DNA of 64,000 nucleotides, taken from JASEGV01 sp947085405. GTDB taxonomy: Bacteria; Bacteroidota; Ignavibacteria; UBA10030; BY39. Each line of letters opens with the position of its first letter. The first letter of the stretch is position 1. Position numbers and translations under genes: made by a program. The notes below the pieces were generated by a model. That model was given only the letters and a program-made list of their open reading frames with translations. It did no database searches and was not told the origin of the DNA. The stretch spans positions 62,001-126,000 of the forward strand of contig CAMTWO010000031.1 in assembly GCA_947085405.1 (NCBI GenBank), written 5' to 3'. Below are positions 49,173 through 58,431 of the stretch, piece by piece.

Positions 49173-51260
49173 TCATTTTTTATTGAGAAATCTAATCCCT
49201 AAGAGACTAAGCTTATCCTCATAATTCAAAATATTTGTCTTTTCATTATGCAGTTTCTTCCACAAAAAATCGATCATTTCAATTCCTCTGTTTTTTATTG
49301 TGTCTTGTGTCCATTTGGAATTGTTTGCTACCAATTGTGCGCTCATACTATCATATTTCAATCCTTTATTCTTGTGTTCAGTACTCTTGAGACTCTGGTC
49401 AACCTTAAATTTGAAACAATCATTACTCAACGATGAATTCAACGGGGAAGTCAAAGCAAGTAGGTTACCCAAACTATTACACAATTCCCATCTCTCACTT
49501 GCTGGCAAATCCCTAAATTCCTTCCAATCCTCTTGAAGGCTATCATATTCAAGCTTCGCCTGATCTTTGTCTTTTTTATTGTATCGAATGCAATAGTCAT
49601 CAAAACTAAGCGCGGCACTTTGGGGATAGATATGTTCGATACTATTTTTAGCATAAAAATCGTTCCATACAATTTCTGTCGGATTTGTAGATAGGTCATT
49701 TTCCTGACGAAGATATAAATCATATTCAAATAGAAAATATTTTAAACCAGTCCAACCATAATACCCTGGTCGTTCACCAGTCGTAAAAAGCTCATCGATT
49801 TGATTTTTAAAAAGATCAAAGTTGTAATAATAGTCAAGGTGTCCTTGGATATCGTTTCTGACATTATCGACGCTATAATTCTCTTTATAAACTTTATATG
49901 CTAAACGATATAATTTACTATCACCAGTATTCGATTGTCTATCAGCAATATGAAAAATTTTAAAGCTAAATTCTTCTATAAGTGATAAGATCTGACTAAA
50001 ATCACTCCTGTCCTTTCTCAATAATATTGCCATAACTAACGGCTTAAATGATGCCCTGAAACCTACTCTATGGAGTTTTCTGACTAAGTTCTCAATTTCA
50101 GACTCATCGCTAGAAAAATAATCAGGATAATTCAGTTTGTTCCAGATGATAGACGATTCTTGTAATGATTCGGCATAGTGTTCAATTTGTATTTTTTGAA
50201 GTTCGTGCGCATAGATATTTTCAATAGTAAAATATTCTTCAAACAAATAATTAGCATATGTTTTGGCTTCAGAACGATCGTATTTATTAAAAAACATAAT
50301 CCAATGGTTCTTGACAAATTCTTCATCATCCAGCGGATTTTTTTTGTTTGTTCCTAGAGATTGATAAATTGTTGTCCAAGAGGTATTTATACTTGTAGAA
50401 AGTTCTTTTTTTTGTGCATTTAATAATTTTTCCTGTTGAATAGGATCGTCTCCCTCGTATTGCTCCGAAGAGAGGGAAAGTTTATCGTTCAAATACATCA
50501 TCCGGTTCTTCAATCTTTCTAAGTCTGATAAGGATTTGCCTCTATTATTCATAGTTTCAAAAACCACATATTGATTAAGTTCTTTTGGAAGGACGTACTC
50601 GTTAAACTTAAGTTGAGACGTAACTTTAATAAACAATGACTTAAGAAGTTCTTTCGGTTCAGAATCAGTAATATTGGATTTGCAATAAAGATTTACACAG
50701 TCTTGAAAAAACTGTTTAGCATTTTTTAAATTTTCTGTATATACACTTTCTTGAGCATCCCCAAGAATTAGACCTTTAGAATCTAGTATATATTTTTTAA
50801 AATATTTATCACTCGGATTATCATTATCGTAACCAAAAATGAATGCACGGGATGGAGTTTTTTGATTCCCGATCATCAAATACTGGGAGATCGATTCATC
50901 TTGTCTAAAGCCATATTCAAAACCTAATTCAGTAGCTCGATCAATAAGTATTTTTATTAGGATAAGAATAGAAGTAATCCTTTGTTGGCCATCAACAATT
51001 GCATACTGTCTATGGTTATGTAACCAATTGTATTCCTTATCCATTTCGTTGAGCGTTAGAAGGCCGGTATAATGCCAATTATTCTCATTAATGTTTTGAA
51101 TATCATCCCACAAATCTCTCAATTGCCCTGTTATATTTTTGAAAGGATCAGAGCTTGTCACGTCAAGGTGTTTATTATTCGCCCAAGCATAGCCTCTCTG
51201 GTAAGTAGGTATTCTAAATATCCTTTGTTGAAAAATATCATTTATTGATTTTAAATCCAT
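49173..51260 (-). CDS. DUF262/DUF1524 (GmrSD-type) restriction protein
   Basis: Start set at the ATG at 51260 (MDLKSINDIFQQR), which has AAGGAT 7 bp upstream; the ATG two codons earlier would touch that site. 695 aa. N-terminal DUF262 with the signatures 'RIPTYQRGYAW' (17-26) and DGQQR (90-94), a ParB-like NTPase. The C-terminal DUF1524 HNH-type nuclease is seen as 'AKNSIEHIYPQSAA' (H543) and 'LGNLLALTSPLNSSLSN'. GmrSD-family proteins are type IV restriction enzymes that use NTP to cut modified (for example glucosylated hydroxymethylcytosine) phage DNA; others act in phosphorothioate systems. Single-protein fusions such as this occur widely. Preceded on the same strand by the WYL regulator, 241 bp upstream. 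Confidence 0.9.
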   Translation of the reverse strand: MDLKSINDIFQQRIFRIPTYQRGYAWANNKHLDVTSSDPFKNITGQLRDLWDDIQNINENNWHYTGLLTLNEMDKEYNWLHNHRQYAIVDGQQRITSILILIKILIDRATELGFEYGFRQDESISQYLMIGNQKTPSRAFIFGYDNDNPSDKYFKKYILDSKGLILGDAQESVYTENLKNAKQFFQDCVNLYCKSNITDSEPKELLKSLFIKVTSQLKFNEYVLPKELNQYVVFETMNNRGKSLSDLERLKNRMMYLNDKLSLSSEQYEGDDPIQQEKLLNAQKKELSTSINTSWTTIYQSLGTNKKNPLDDEEFVKNHWIMFFNKYDRSEAKTYANYLFEEYFTIENIYAHELQKIQIEHYAESLQESSIIWNKLNYPDYFSSDESEIENLVRKLHRVGFRASFKPLVMAILLRKDRSDFSQILSLIEEFSFKIFHIADRQSNTGDSKLYRLAYKVYKENYSVDNVRNDIQGHLDYYYNFDLFKNQIDELFTTGERPGYYGWTGLKYFLFEYDLYLRQENDLSTNPTEIVWNDFYAKNSIEHIYPQSAALSFDDYCIRYNKKDKDQAKLEYDSLQEDWKEFRDLPASERWELCNSLGNLLALTSPLNSSLSNDCFKFKVDQSLKSTEHKNKGLKYDSMSAQLVANNSKWTQDTIKNRGIEMIDFLWKKLHNEKTNILNYEDKLSLLGIRFLNKK

Positions 51261-51500
51261 AATCATATCCTTTTCATTAAATAAATAATCTTTCGTTTGT
51301 TAAAATTTTCGTAAACTAATTTAGACTTATTTCTTTGAATCTTATTATTTTTTACCTGAATTACCTGCACTAATGATCTTTAACACACATCTCTGCTAAC
51401 AAATATATCAGGCCTCCAGAAACTAAGAATTTTCTTGCTAAATTTCAATTAGCTGAATAGTAACTCAAATCCACAGATTTACTCTATATTGTCTGACAAA

Positions 51501-52355
51501 TTAATAATTTGATATTACAGCTTTGGCGATAAAAACAACCAAACTGCGCAATTCCTTCGGTTCTAAAACTTCAATTCCTCTACCAGAGCCCGCTACCCAT
51601 TTAGCAATTTCATCCAACGAATTCACGACTCCTTCTAAATCTATGCTTCCATCTTTATTCTCAGCAATAGTCTCAAATGAAATCAGTTGTCTTGATTTTA
51701 ACCTTGGTGCAATATCCTTTGAAAGTCGTAACCGAACTGTGTGCTTTTCGCCCCCAGTCCAGCTTAAAAATGAGTACCTGAATATTTCATCAATCTTTTC
51801 CTGCTCAGGTTTTTTGAATCGTTCACCTGTCGGCTGAACACTCAATATCTTTGTCAATAAAAATTGTTTGATAACTCCATCATGCACAGCAAGAAGCCGC
51901 CACAGTTCACCAGCCTGAAAGAGTTGGAGCGGCTCAACAATAAATTCTGATGAATCCTTACGTTTTTCCGACTCATAACTGACTTTCACTTTAACTGAGT
52001 CTTCAATACATCTCTGCAGGGTTACAGCAGTATTGAGTGATTCAATGCCTAACTTCTTCGTAAGCAATTGACTTGCTTTGTCGATTGATGCGCCAATGGT
52101 GCAAATCGCCAGATAAGAGCTAACAATTCTCTGTAGTCTCGATACATCAATCTTACCAGACAATCTTACTCCCCTTTTTCCCTCCGAGTGGATATCAATA
52201 CCGTGGCTCCTTAGTTCTTGCAGGTCACGTTTGATGGTTAACCGCTCGACCCCATACATCCGTGTTAGATCATTGGTCCCGAGAGATTCTGCATTTCTGA
52301 TTACGATACCCAGAATCTCAATCTGCCGTTTAAATTTTGTACTAATTTCATTCAT
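51501..52355 (-). CDS. WYL-domain transcriptional regulator of the defence island (BrxR/CapW-like)
   Basis: 284 aa. N-terminal winged helix of the HTH_11/DeoR type (~8-62, 'QIEILGIVIRNAESLGTNDLTRMYGVERLTIKRDLQELRSHGIDI'). WYL domain ~110-205 with 'FIVEPLQLFQAGELWRLLAVHDGVIKQFLLTKI' (the WYL triplet reads WRL). The C-terminal WCX-like extension has 'WTGGEKHTVRLRLSKDIA'. Regulators of this kind repress phage-defence loci and are thought to respond to a nucleotide or DNA-damage signal through the WYL pocket. It is divergent from the 52534-56454 operon and upstream of the GmrSD-type gene, a good position to control both. An inverted repeat lies 29 bp in front of its start codon. Confidence 0.88.
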   Translation of the reverse strand: MNEISTKFKRQIEILGIVIRNAESLGTNDLTRMYGVERLTIKRDLQELRSHGIDIHSEGKRGVRLSGKIDVSRLQRIVSSYLAICTIGASIDKASQLLTKKLGIESLNTAVTLQRCIEDSVKVKVSYESEKRKDSSEFIVEPLQLFQAGELWRLLAVHDGVIKQFLLTKILSVQPTGERFKKPEQEKIDEIFRYSFLSWTGGEKHTVRLRLSKDIAPRLKSRQLISFETIAENKDGSIDLEGVVNSLDEIAKWVAGSGRGIEVLEPKELRSLVVFIAKAVISNY

Positions 52356-52383
52356 ATCAAGCCCATCATAAAAACATAATAAG

Positions 52384-52401
52384 ATAGGTAAATTATCCTA
52401 T
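52384..52401. promoter_or_regulatory. Candidate operator for the WYL regulator
   Basis: ATAGG-N8-CCTAT inverted repeat (ATAGGTAAATTATCCTAT) in the divergent intergenic region between the WYL gene and the nuclease operon. The arm length is short, so it may be chance. Confidence 0.35.
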
Positions 52402-52533
52402 AGATTCAATGGTAATTTAAATGATTTATTTGTAGTTTGTTGCAAAGGAATAATTAAAAGGAAGTATCATCGGGTGATACCGGATATTCAAAACTTACAT
52501 GGTATATTTAATAAAAAAAAGGAGTATTATACC

Positions 52534-53145
52534 ATGTTCCCTATATTGTGTGAAGAAATGAAAGAACTTATGCCTGAAATGTATTTTGGTGGTATGGAAG
52601 TTCCCGCTTATCTTCACGTTGAGGCAGACTCAACTTTTTCCCTTGCGGATATCGTTTTCACAATTCGATCAATAGGTGGCAATTCATCCGGCTATATAGA
52701 TGATGAGGGCATACATTTTCATATTCCCGATGATGAGATGATCCATGTGGATCTTTCAAAGAATTTTACCTTTATCTCTCAACCCGGAGTAATCGGAGTA
52801 GAAATTCCGAGTGCCTGGCAAATATTTGCTTTCTTAAAAGAACCGGTAAGTAAAGCATTGTTCATTGTTTCAGGACGAACAACTCTTGTAGAGAAAACTG
52901 AACAGACACTTGTAATGTGCAAGGCACTTGACCGACTTTGGGCCGAGGAAGGACGATTTTTAGATCTGTTGGGAGAAATGATTGTATCCGAAGAAGCGCG
53001 GGAAAGGGGACTTGCCTGCTTGATGAAAAGTTATGAGGAAGAAGCTCTTGGCTCATCATCTGAGATGTGGATGTTCTGGGATACATTTGGTTGTCTTCTA
53101 ATGAAGAGCAACCTCGGATTAACAGTGCAAACTATTTTATTGTAA
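52534..53145 (+). CDS. Unrecognised 203-aa protein heading the WYL-linked operon
   Basis: Start at the ATG at 52534, with AAAAAAGGAG 9-10 bp upstream; a GTG at 52474 would add 20 residues and lacks such a site. No signal peptide or membrane helix; acidic, Glu/Met-rich. The N-terminal half has alternating strands ('AYLHVEADSTFSLADIVFTIRSIGG', 'GIHFHIPDDEMIHVDLSKNFTFISQPGVIGVEIP'). The C-terminal half is helical ('KTEQTLVMCKALDRLWAEEGRFLDLLGEMIVSEEARERGLACLMKSYEEEA'). I do not recognise a family. The gap to the DUF2130 gene is 45 bp, so it is probably co-transcribed with it and the DUF2779 gene. Its exclusive placement with nucleases under a WYL regulator suggests a sensor, adaptor or inhibitor (inference). 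Confidence 0.7.
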   Translation: MFPILCEEMKELMPEMYFGGMEVPAYLHVEADSTFSLADIVFTIRSIGGNSSGYIDDEGIHFHIPDDEMIHVDLSKNFTFISQPGVIGVEIPSAWQIFAFLKEPVSKALFIVSGRTTLVEKTEQTLVMCKALDRLWAEEGRFLDLLGEMIVSEEARERGLACLMKSYEEEALGSSSEMWMFWDTFGCLLMKSNLGLTVQTILL

Positions 53146-53190
53146 TTATATTGGATTATATTTAATAAATTTAAATTAAAAGGAACTAAT

Positions 53191-54390
53191 ATGTCTGACC
53201 AATTCATTACCTGTCCGCAATGCGGCACAAAGATACCGCTTACTGAGGCGTTCGCTCATGAAATTGAGGAAAAACTACGATTAAAATATGAACAAGAATT
53301 GAAGAAGAAAAACGAGGAAACCCACAAAGCGATAAAAGTAAAAGAAAGGGAGCTTCAGGATGCGTTTGCAAAAGAAAGACTGAAATTTGAAACCGAAGCT
53401 AAACAGAAAGCGGAAGAATCAATTTCTTTGGAGCTCAAGGATTTGAAACAACAACTTAATGAAAAAAAAGAACAACTTGAGAAATCGAAGGAAGAAGAAT
53501 TATCATTACGCAAACGGCAACGCGAACTTGAGGAGAAAGAACGTGATCTTAAATTGGAAGTTGAACGAACCCTTGATGTTGAACGAAAGAAGATCATCGA
53601 AGATGCGGAGACGAAGGTTGCGGAAGAACACCGTTTTAAAGAACTTGAAAAAGAGAAACAACTCAATGATATGCGTAAGCAAATTGAAGATTTAAAACGC
53701 AAGGCAGAGCTAACTTCTCAACAGGCTCAGGGTGAAGTGCAGGAACTTGCTCTGGAAGAGATGCTTCGCACAATTTATCCGTTCGATATTATTGAGGAGG
53801 TCGGAAAAGGAGTACGGGGTGCCGATGTCATCCAAACTGTTAAGAATAGACTTGGTACAGAATGTGGTAAAATTCTCTATGAGAGCAAACGGACTAAACA
53901 TTTCAGCGAAGATTGGATCCAGAAACTTAAAGCTGATGCACTTTTAGTAAAAGCTAACATTTGTGTGATAGTTACGGAAGCCATGCCGGAAGGTTTGGAT
54001 ACGATCGGTCAAATCGATGGCGTCTGGATTTGCCAATTTAATGATGCCAAAGGGTTATCGCTCGTTCTAAGAGAGAGTATGATACAGATTCACTCGGCAT
54101 TCGTATCCCAGTCAAATAAAGGTGAAAAAATGCAAATGCTATATGATTTTCTTACAGGTAATGAATTCAAAATGCAGCTCGAAGCAATAATTGAAGGTTT
54201 TAAGGGGCTTCAGGATTCTTATCAGGACGAGAAGTTGAAGATGCAAAGGTTGTGGAAAGAAAGAGAAAAACAACTTGAGAAAGTCCTTTTGAATACGGTT
54301 CATTTCTATGGATCGATCAAAGGCATTGCAGGCAATTCCATACCGGATATTAAACTATTGGAAGATAATAATAAAGCCTTAACTGAATAA
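53191..54390 (+). CDS. DUF2130 coiled-coil protein with nuclease-like domain
   Basis: 399 aa; AAAAGGAAC before the ATG. N-terminal zinc-ribbon half-site CPQC (9-12), then a long charged coiled coil (~25-180, heptads of Glu/Lys/Leu). The DUF2130 domain (~183-395) contains D212 (RGADVIQTVKNRLG), E231 and K233 (ILYESKRTK), which match the spacing of a PD-(D/E)XK restriction-fold active site, and 'LKADALLVKANICVIVTEAMPEG'. DUF2130 proteins are scattered in bacteria, often near defence genes, without an established function. Middle gene of the WYL-linked operon. Probable DNA nuclease working as a coiled-coil dimer (inference). Confidence 0.82.
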   Translation: MSDQFITCPQCGTKIPLTEAFAHEIEEKLRLKYEQELKKKNEETHKAIKVKERELQDAFAKERLKFETEAKQKAEESISLELKDLKQQLNEKKEQLEKSKEEELSLRKRQRELEEKERDLKLEVERTLDVERKKIIEDAETKVAEEHRFKELEKEKQLNDMRKQIEDLKRKAELTSQQAQGEVQELALEEMLRTIYPFDIIEEVGKGVRGADVIQTVKNRLGTECGKILYESKRTKHFSEDWIQKLKADALLVKANICVIVTEAMPEGLDTIGQIDGVWICQFNDAKGLSLVLRESMIQIHSAFVSQSNKGEKMQMLYDFLTGNEFKMQLEAIIEGFKGLQDSYQDEKLKMQRLWKEREKQLEKVLLNTVHFYGSIKGIAGNSIPDIKLLEDNNKALTE

Positions 54391-54438
54391 AAATTCTTAT
54401 ATATTTACAACAGTTAATAATTATTGAAAGTAATCACT

Positions 54439-56454
54439 ATGCGATATTTGACAAAATCCCGGTTTGGTTTAGCCCTTGAGTGCTTGACGAAATTATACTA
54501 CACACAGAAGACGAAAGAATATGCGGATACAAATGTTGACGACTCTTTTCTTGAGGCGCTTGCCCAAGGTGGTTTTCAAGTAGGTGAATTAGCAAAATTT
54601 CTTTTTTGCAATGATCCCGTTGCTGAGAACATTACCATCCAAACTCTAGATTATGATCAATCAGTCAAAGAAACAAATCAAAAGCTAGCCAAGAGTGGGA
54701 GTGTGGTTATTGCAGAAGCGGCATTTCGTTTTGAGTCCCTTTTTATTCGTTCAGATATAATTGTTCGAGACAACAACACACTGAATCTTTATGAAGTGAA
54801 ATCGGTATCGTCAGATGATGACGATCTCGGCTTTGTCACAAGCCGCGGGGATATAAAAGTCGCATCGGCGTGGGTAAAGTATCTCTATGACATTGCTTAT
54901 CAGAAATCTGTTATCACCAAGGCTCTGGACGCACAACACATTAAAGTCGTGGCTAATATTGTTTTGCTAGACAAGAATAAAATTGCTACCGTTAATGGTC
55001 TTAATCAAAAGTTCAAAATAATTAGACAAAAAAATGAACGACCTAAGGTAGAAATTGAAAAAGGATTGACACGGCACGAGATCGGTGATTCCATTTTAAA
55101 AATAGTTTGTGTTGATGACGTCATTCAACGAATTTGGGATGAGTTCCCTGTACCAACAGACTTCGGTAAGAATATTAAATTTGAAGATTTTATTAAAATC
55201 TGCATTGAGGCTTATTCAAACGATAAACGGATATTCACACCGATTGGGAAAAAATGTAATAAATGCCAGTACAACAATTCATCTGTCGACATGAGTGGTC
55301 TTAAGAGTGGATTTCATGAATGTTGGAAGAATGAAACAAAATATAATGATGAGTTACTACGAAAAGATCTCGTACTTGACCTGTGGGGTGGTGGTGGAGG
55401 TAATCGGAGCATTATTCAGGAATTAATCGATAAAAAGATATACCTGATAGAAAGTGTGAACGAAAGTGATATCATTCGCAAACCGGATAATGGCAAACAC
55501 AACGGATTAACGGCCGATCAAAGGCGAATGGAACAAATCAACAGAGTGAAACAAAGCACATTAGAGAGCTATTTTGAACGGTCAGGTCTTTTCGAGGAAA
55601 TGGAAAGTTGGTCGTATCCCCTTCACATGATCGATTTCGAAACATCCATGACTGCTCTTCCATTCCATAAAGGTCGGCGTCCATATGAGGGCATAGCATT
55701 TCAATTTTCGCACCATATAATAGAACAAAATGGTTCAGTCAGACATGCTGGTCAATATATTTCGTTTGAACCTGGTGTTTTTCCAAATTACGAATTTCTG
55801 CGGGAACTTAAACGCCAATTAGAAAAAGACAAGGGGTCGATCTTCCGGTATCATAATCACGAGAACACATATCTCAATTTGATTCATGCTCAGTTATTGA
55901 GAGAAACCAATCCTCCAAAGGAACAAAAAGAGTTAATAGAGTTTATTGAGCACATCACCATGAATACCAAAGACTCTGCGAAAAATTGGGACGGTGAACG
56001 TAATACGATTGATTTATTTAAACTAGTTATCAAATATTACTTCTCCCCGAGAGCGAAGGGATCCAATTCGCTTAAGCAAATATTGCCAGCAATTATTGCA
56101 GATTCAAGATATCTACGAGATAAATATAGTAAACCGATCTATGGCAATGGAAAAGAAGTACACAGCCTCAATTTTGATTCTCATGTATGGATAGATGAAA
56201 AATATAATAATGATCCTTACAAAACTCTAGAACCTGTATTCAAGGATTACAATGAAGGACGGCTTGATCAGATGGTGGAAGGGTTAACTGGAATTGCTGA
56301 TGGTGGTGCCGCTATGACTGCTTATAATTTACTTCAGTTTTCGGAGATTCCCGAATGGCAAAGAGAAGAAATCAAAAAAGGTCTTTTGCGGTATTGCGAG
56401 TTGGATACAATGGCGATGGTTATGATTATCGAAGGATGGATGAACTTGAAATAG
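54439..56454 (+). CDS. DUF2779 protein: Cas4-like Fe-S nuclease fused to DEDD exonuclease-like domain
   Basis: Start at the ATG at 54439 (MRYLTKSRFGLALECL); a TTG five codons earlier is less likely. 671 aa. The N-terminal ~300 residues resemble Cas4/AddB-type PD-(D/E)XK nucleases: D106 (RSDIIVRD), E119 and K121 (LYEVKSVSS). Four cysteines are placed as for an Fe-S cluster (C15, C273, C276, C295: ECLTKLYY ... KKCNKCQYN ... FHECW). Residues ~390-665 are the DUF2779 domain, an RNase-H/DnaQ-like fold with 'MIDFETSM' (D399, E401) and 'YCELDTMAM' near the end, consistent with a DEDD exonuclease. A plausible reading is a DNA-processing enzyme with two nuclease centres. Last gene of the operon; not next to any CRISPR array. 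Confidence 0.85.
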   Translation: MRYLTKSRFGLALECLTKLYYTQKTKEYADTNVDDSFLEALAQGGFQVGELAKFLFCNDPVAENITIQTLDYDQSVKETNQKLAKSGSVVIAEAAFRFESLFIRSDIIVRDNNTLNLYEVKSVSSDDDDLGFVTSRGDIKVASAWVKYLYDIAYQKSVITKALDAQHIKVVANIVLLDKNKIATVNGLNQKFKIIRQKNERPKVEIEKGLTRHEIGDSILKIVCVDDVIQRIWDEFPVPTDFGKNIKFEDFIKICIEAYSNDKRIFTPIGKKCNKCQYNNSSVDMSGLKSGFHECWKNETKYNDELLRKDLVLDLWGGGGGNRSIIQELIDKKIYLIESVNESDIIRKPDNGKHNGLTADQRRMEQINRVKQSTLESYFERSGLFEEMESWSYPLHMIDFETSMTALPFHKGRRPYEGIAFQFSHHIIEQNGSVRHAGQYISFEPGVFPNYEFLRELKRQLEKDKGSIFRYHNHENTYLNLIHAQLLRETNPPKEQKELIEFIEHITMNTKDSAKNWDGERNTIDLFKLVIKYYFSPRAKGSNSLKQILPAIIADSRYLRDKYSKPIYGNGKEVHSLNFDSHVWIDEKYNNDPYKTLEPVFKDYNEGRLDQMVEGLTGIADGGAAMTAYNLLQFSEIPEWQREEIKKGLLRYCELDTMAMVMIIEGWMNLK

Positions 56455-56819
56455 CTTAAGAAATTTATTGTATTGTTATCCCTTTGGGAAATTTGAGTTT
56501 CAATATTGAAATACGTTGAATTAAATAAGGATTGTAGAGAGAGAAATATGTGAGTGCAGTCACCAACGGTTTTATGGAATCTCAATAAATTGGATCATGG
56601 GAAATATGGTATTAGATTGCTTGGGGATTAACATTTTGCTTGTCATAGGGCTTCTGCTCCATAACTTTTTGTATCAACGTTTATTTTTGAGGCGCAGGAT
56701 AAGGCTAGGACATTATAAAAAAACCTCAACAGTTTCTAATTGAGAGTTTTATATTGTGAAATTTTTCTTCAATTGCTCCAGTTTTATTTCGTTTGGTTGT
56801 ACAATACCAGACAGTTGGC
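56455..56819. other. Gene-free stretch at the right edge of the defence island
   Basis: 365 bp without a supported gene. It holds a possible bidirectional terminator (56718-56750). No tRNA fragment, att-like repeat or integrase remnant was seen. Confidence 0.4.
56718..56750. terminator. Possible bidirectional terminator between DUF2779 gene and small membrane protein gene
   Basis: AAAAAAACCTCAA-CAGTTTCTAA-TTGAGAGTTTT: stem of about nine pairs with a one-base bulge, A-run on one side and T-run on the other, so it could serve both converging transcripts. Confidence 0.4.
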
Positions 56820-57101
56820 TCAATGATGATTAATCAGCAAAATAACCACACGGACAAGAATTAACACCCAACCCACCCCTACTATAATCCAGGCAACTTT
56901 TTTAGCAATCTGGGCGATGATAAGTATTATAGTTATAATCGCCAGAAGTCCTATTGGGTCAGTTAATTGATATAAGGTATTGGCATTTGGGAATATCACA
57001 ATAATGCTATCAATAATTTTTTGACCCACGAAATTAGCGGCTGTGTAGATAAATTCTAAAATCAGCGATAAAATATCTTTGGGTATATCGTTTGGTTGCA
57101 T
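56820..57101 (-). CDS. Small membrane protein, function unknown
   Basis: 93 aa. An amphipathic N-terminus (IPKDILSLILEFIYTAANFVGQKIID) is followed by two close hydrophobic helices (DPIGLLAIITIILIIAQIAKKVAWIIVGVGWVLILVRVVILLI) and a His-rich end (NHH). No family recognised. It follows the FGE-sulfatase gene by 107 bp on the same strand. A holin-like or stress-type small membrane protein is conceivable, but nothing decides it. Confidence 0.55.
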   Translation of the reverse strand: MQPNDIPKDILSLILEFIYTAANFVGQKIIDSIIVIFPNANTLYQLTDPIGLLAIITIILIIAQIAKKVAWIIVGVGWVLILVRVVILLINHH

Positions 57102-57208
57102 TATATTTTTACATCAGTTGTTTTAAAATAAAACCATAATAATTTACACTTCATAAAATACTTATTATTTCCCAAAGTGTAAAATCTGCCTGATGCGGGT
57201 AAATGTAA

Positions 57209-58399
57209 CTATTTGTCATGAGCAAGTCGAAAGCCACTGTTGTCATCACGGTGTGTAGGCGCAAGCCTGGTACGACTAGCCGTGCGACAGTTGACATCAA
57301 AACTCATCCAAGAACCACCCCGCAGAAAACAATAAGTTCTACCTGTTCGTCCGAGGGGATTTTTATCAAGACCTTTACTAAACAGAGTTTCACTAGAACT
57401 ATTACTAGAATATTCTCCTTGATACTGATCGGCACACCATTCCCAAACATTGCCGATTATATCATAAATTCCAATTTCATTAGAATTTTTTCGTCCGACA
57501 GGATGTGTTGTGTTGCCTGAATTATCAGAATACCAAGCAACGTCACCTATATATTTATAACTTTTGCTCTTATTACCGCCCCGTGCAGCATATTCCCACT
57601 CGGCTTCGGTCGGCAACCTGTACTTTCTGCCTGTTTGTGAGTTAAGTATCCTGATAAACTCCTGTATATCGTTCCACGATACAGATTCTACTGGGCAATC
57701 ACTACAATCATTGAAATAACTTGGGTTATTACCCATCACTGCTTGCCACTGTTTTTGAGTTACTTCGTATTTTCCAATATAAAAGCTGTTCACATGAACT
57801 CGGTGAACAGGTTTTTCATCACTATATCCATCGTTGCTTCCCATATCAAACCAGCCACCTTCAACAAGGATCATTCCATCATAACCTTCTTTGTATTCAC
57901 TGCTTTTATTCTCAGAAATAACTTTTACCGCATCTTTAAGCGCCGAGGAACCGGAGCTGTTTTTAAAATCGCCATCATATACCAGTACTCCGTCTGAACT
58001 TCTTAGTATTTTTAATCTCAATTCGTCATTTGATGCGACCTCGCCGCTTATCAGGAACATAATATCAAGATTATCAAACAGGGATTTTTGTGTTTTTCTG
58101 TCATTAAAGTTGAGTGTTTTAAGTTTGAGCACATCCCTTTGGTCCTGTAAAACTTTGTATGGGAAAATCATAAATTTATCGTGTATGCCAGGGATTTTTT
58201 TAAGCTCATCATAAAACTTAACCTCAAACCCTTCATTCCCTGAAAATTTTAATATGCCGATACCGATAGGAACAGAGTAACCGGCAAATGGGTTGGGGGA
58301 GATGTCTTTGTAGGTTACGGTGAGGGTTTGGGAAAATATTAATTGAGCGAAAGTAAAATATAAAAATATTGTAGTTGTTTTTGTGATTAGAGATTTCAT
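57209..58399 (-). CDS. Exported formylglycine-generating-enzyme-fold (SUMF1/FGE-sulfatase) protein with shared N-terminal module
   Basis: 396 aa. Signal peptide 1-23 (TTTIFLYFTFAQLIFSQ). Residues ~24-150 form a module ('TLTVTYKDISPNPFAGYSVPIGIGILKFSG ... GIHDKFMIFPYKVLQDQ') that is almost the same as the N-terminus of the 58975 gene. Residues ~155-396 are the FGE-sulfatase fold: 'MILVEGGWFDMGS', 'VHVNSFYIGKYEVTQKQW', 'YRLPTEAEWEYAARGG', 'GIYDIIGNVWEWC', 'LRGGSWM', 'NSGFRLAHDK'. The C-terminal cysteine pair used by true aerobic FGE for copper and catalysis is not clearly present, so it is more likely an ergothioneine/PvdO-like or purely structural C-type-lectin-like relative. It lies in a minus-strand run with a kinase and a VWA protein; FGE-fold domains often accompany Ser/Thr kinases. 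Confidence 0.88.
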   Translation of the reverse strand: MKSLITKTTTIFLYFTFAQLIFSQTLTVTYKDISPNPFAGYSVPIGIGILKFSGNEGFEVKFYDELKKIPGIHDKFMIFPYKVLQDQRDVLKLKTLNFNDRKTQKSLFDNLDIMFLISGEVASNDELRLKILRSSDGVLVYDGDFKNSSGSSALKDAVKVISENKSSEYKEGYDGMILVEGGWFDMGSNDGYSDEKPVHRVHVNSFYIGKYEVTQKQWQAVMGNNPSYFNDCSDCPVESVSWNDIQEFIRILNSQTGRKYRLPTEAEWEYAARGGNKSKSYKYIGDVAWYSDNSGNTTHPVGRKNSNEIGIYDIIGNVWEWCADQYQGEYSSNSSSETLFSKGLDKNPLGRTGRTYCFLRGGSWMSFDVNCRTASRTRLAPTHRDDNSGFRLAHDK

Positions 58400-58431
58400 A
58401 TTATTTTAATTTATTTTTCCAAAGTGTAAAA

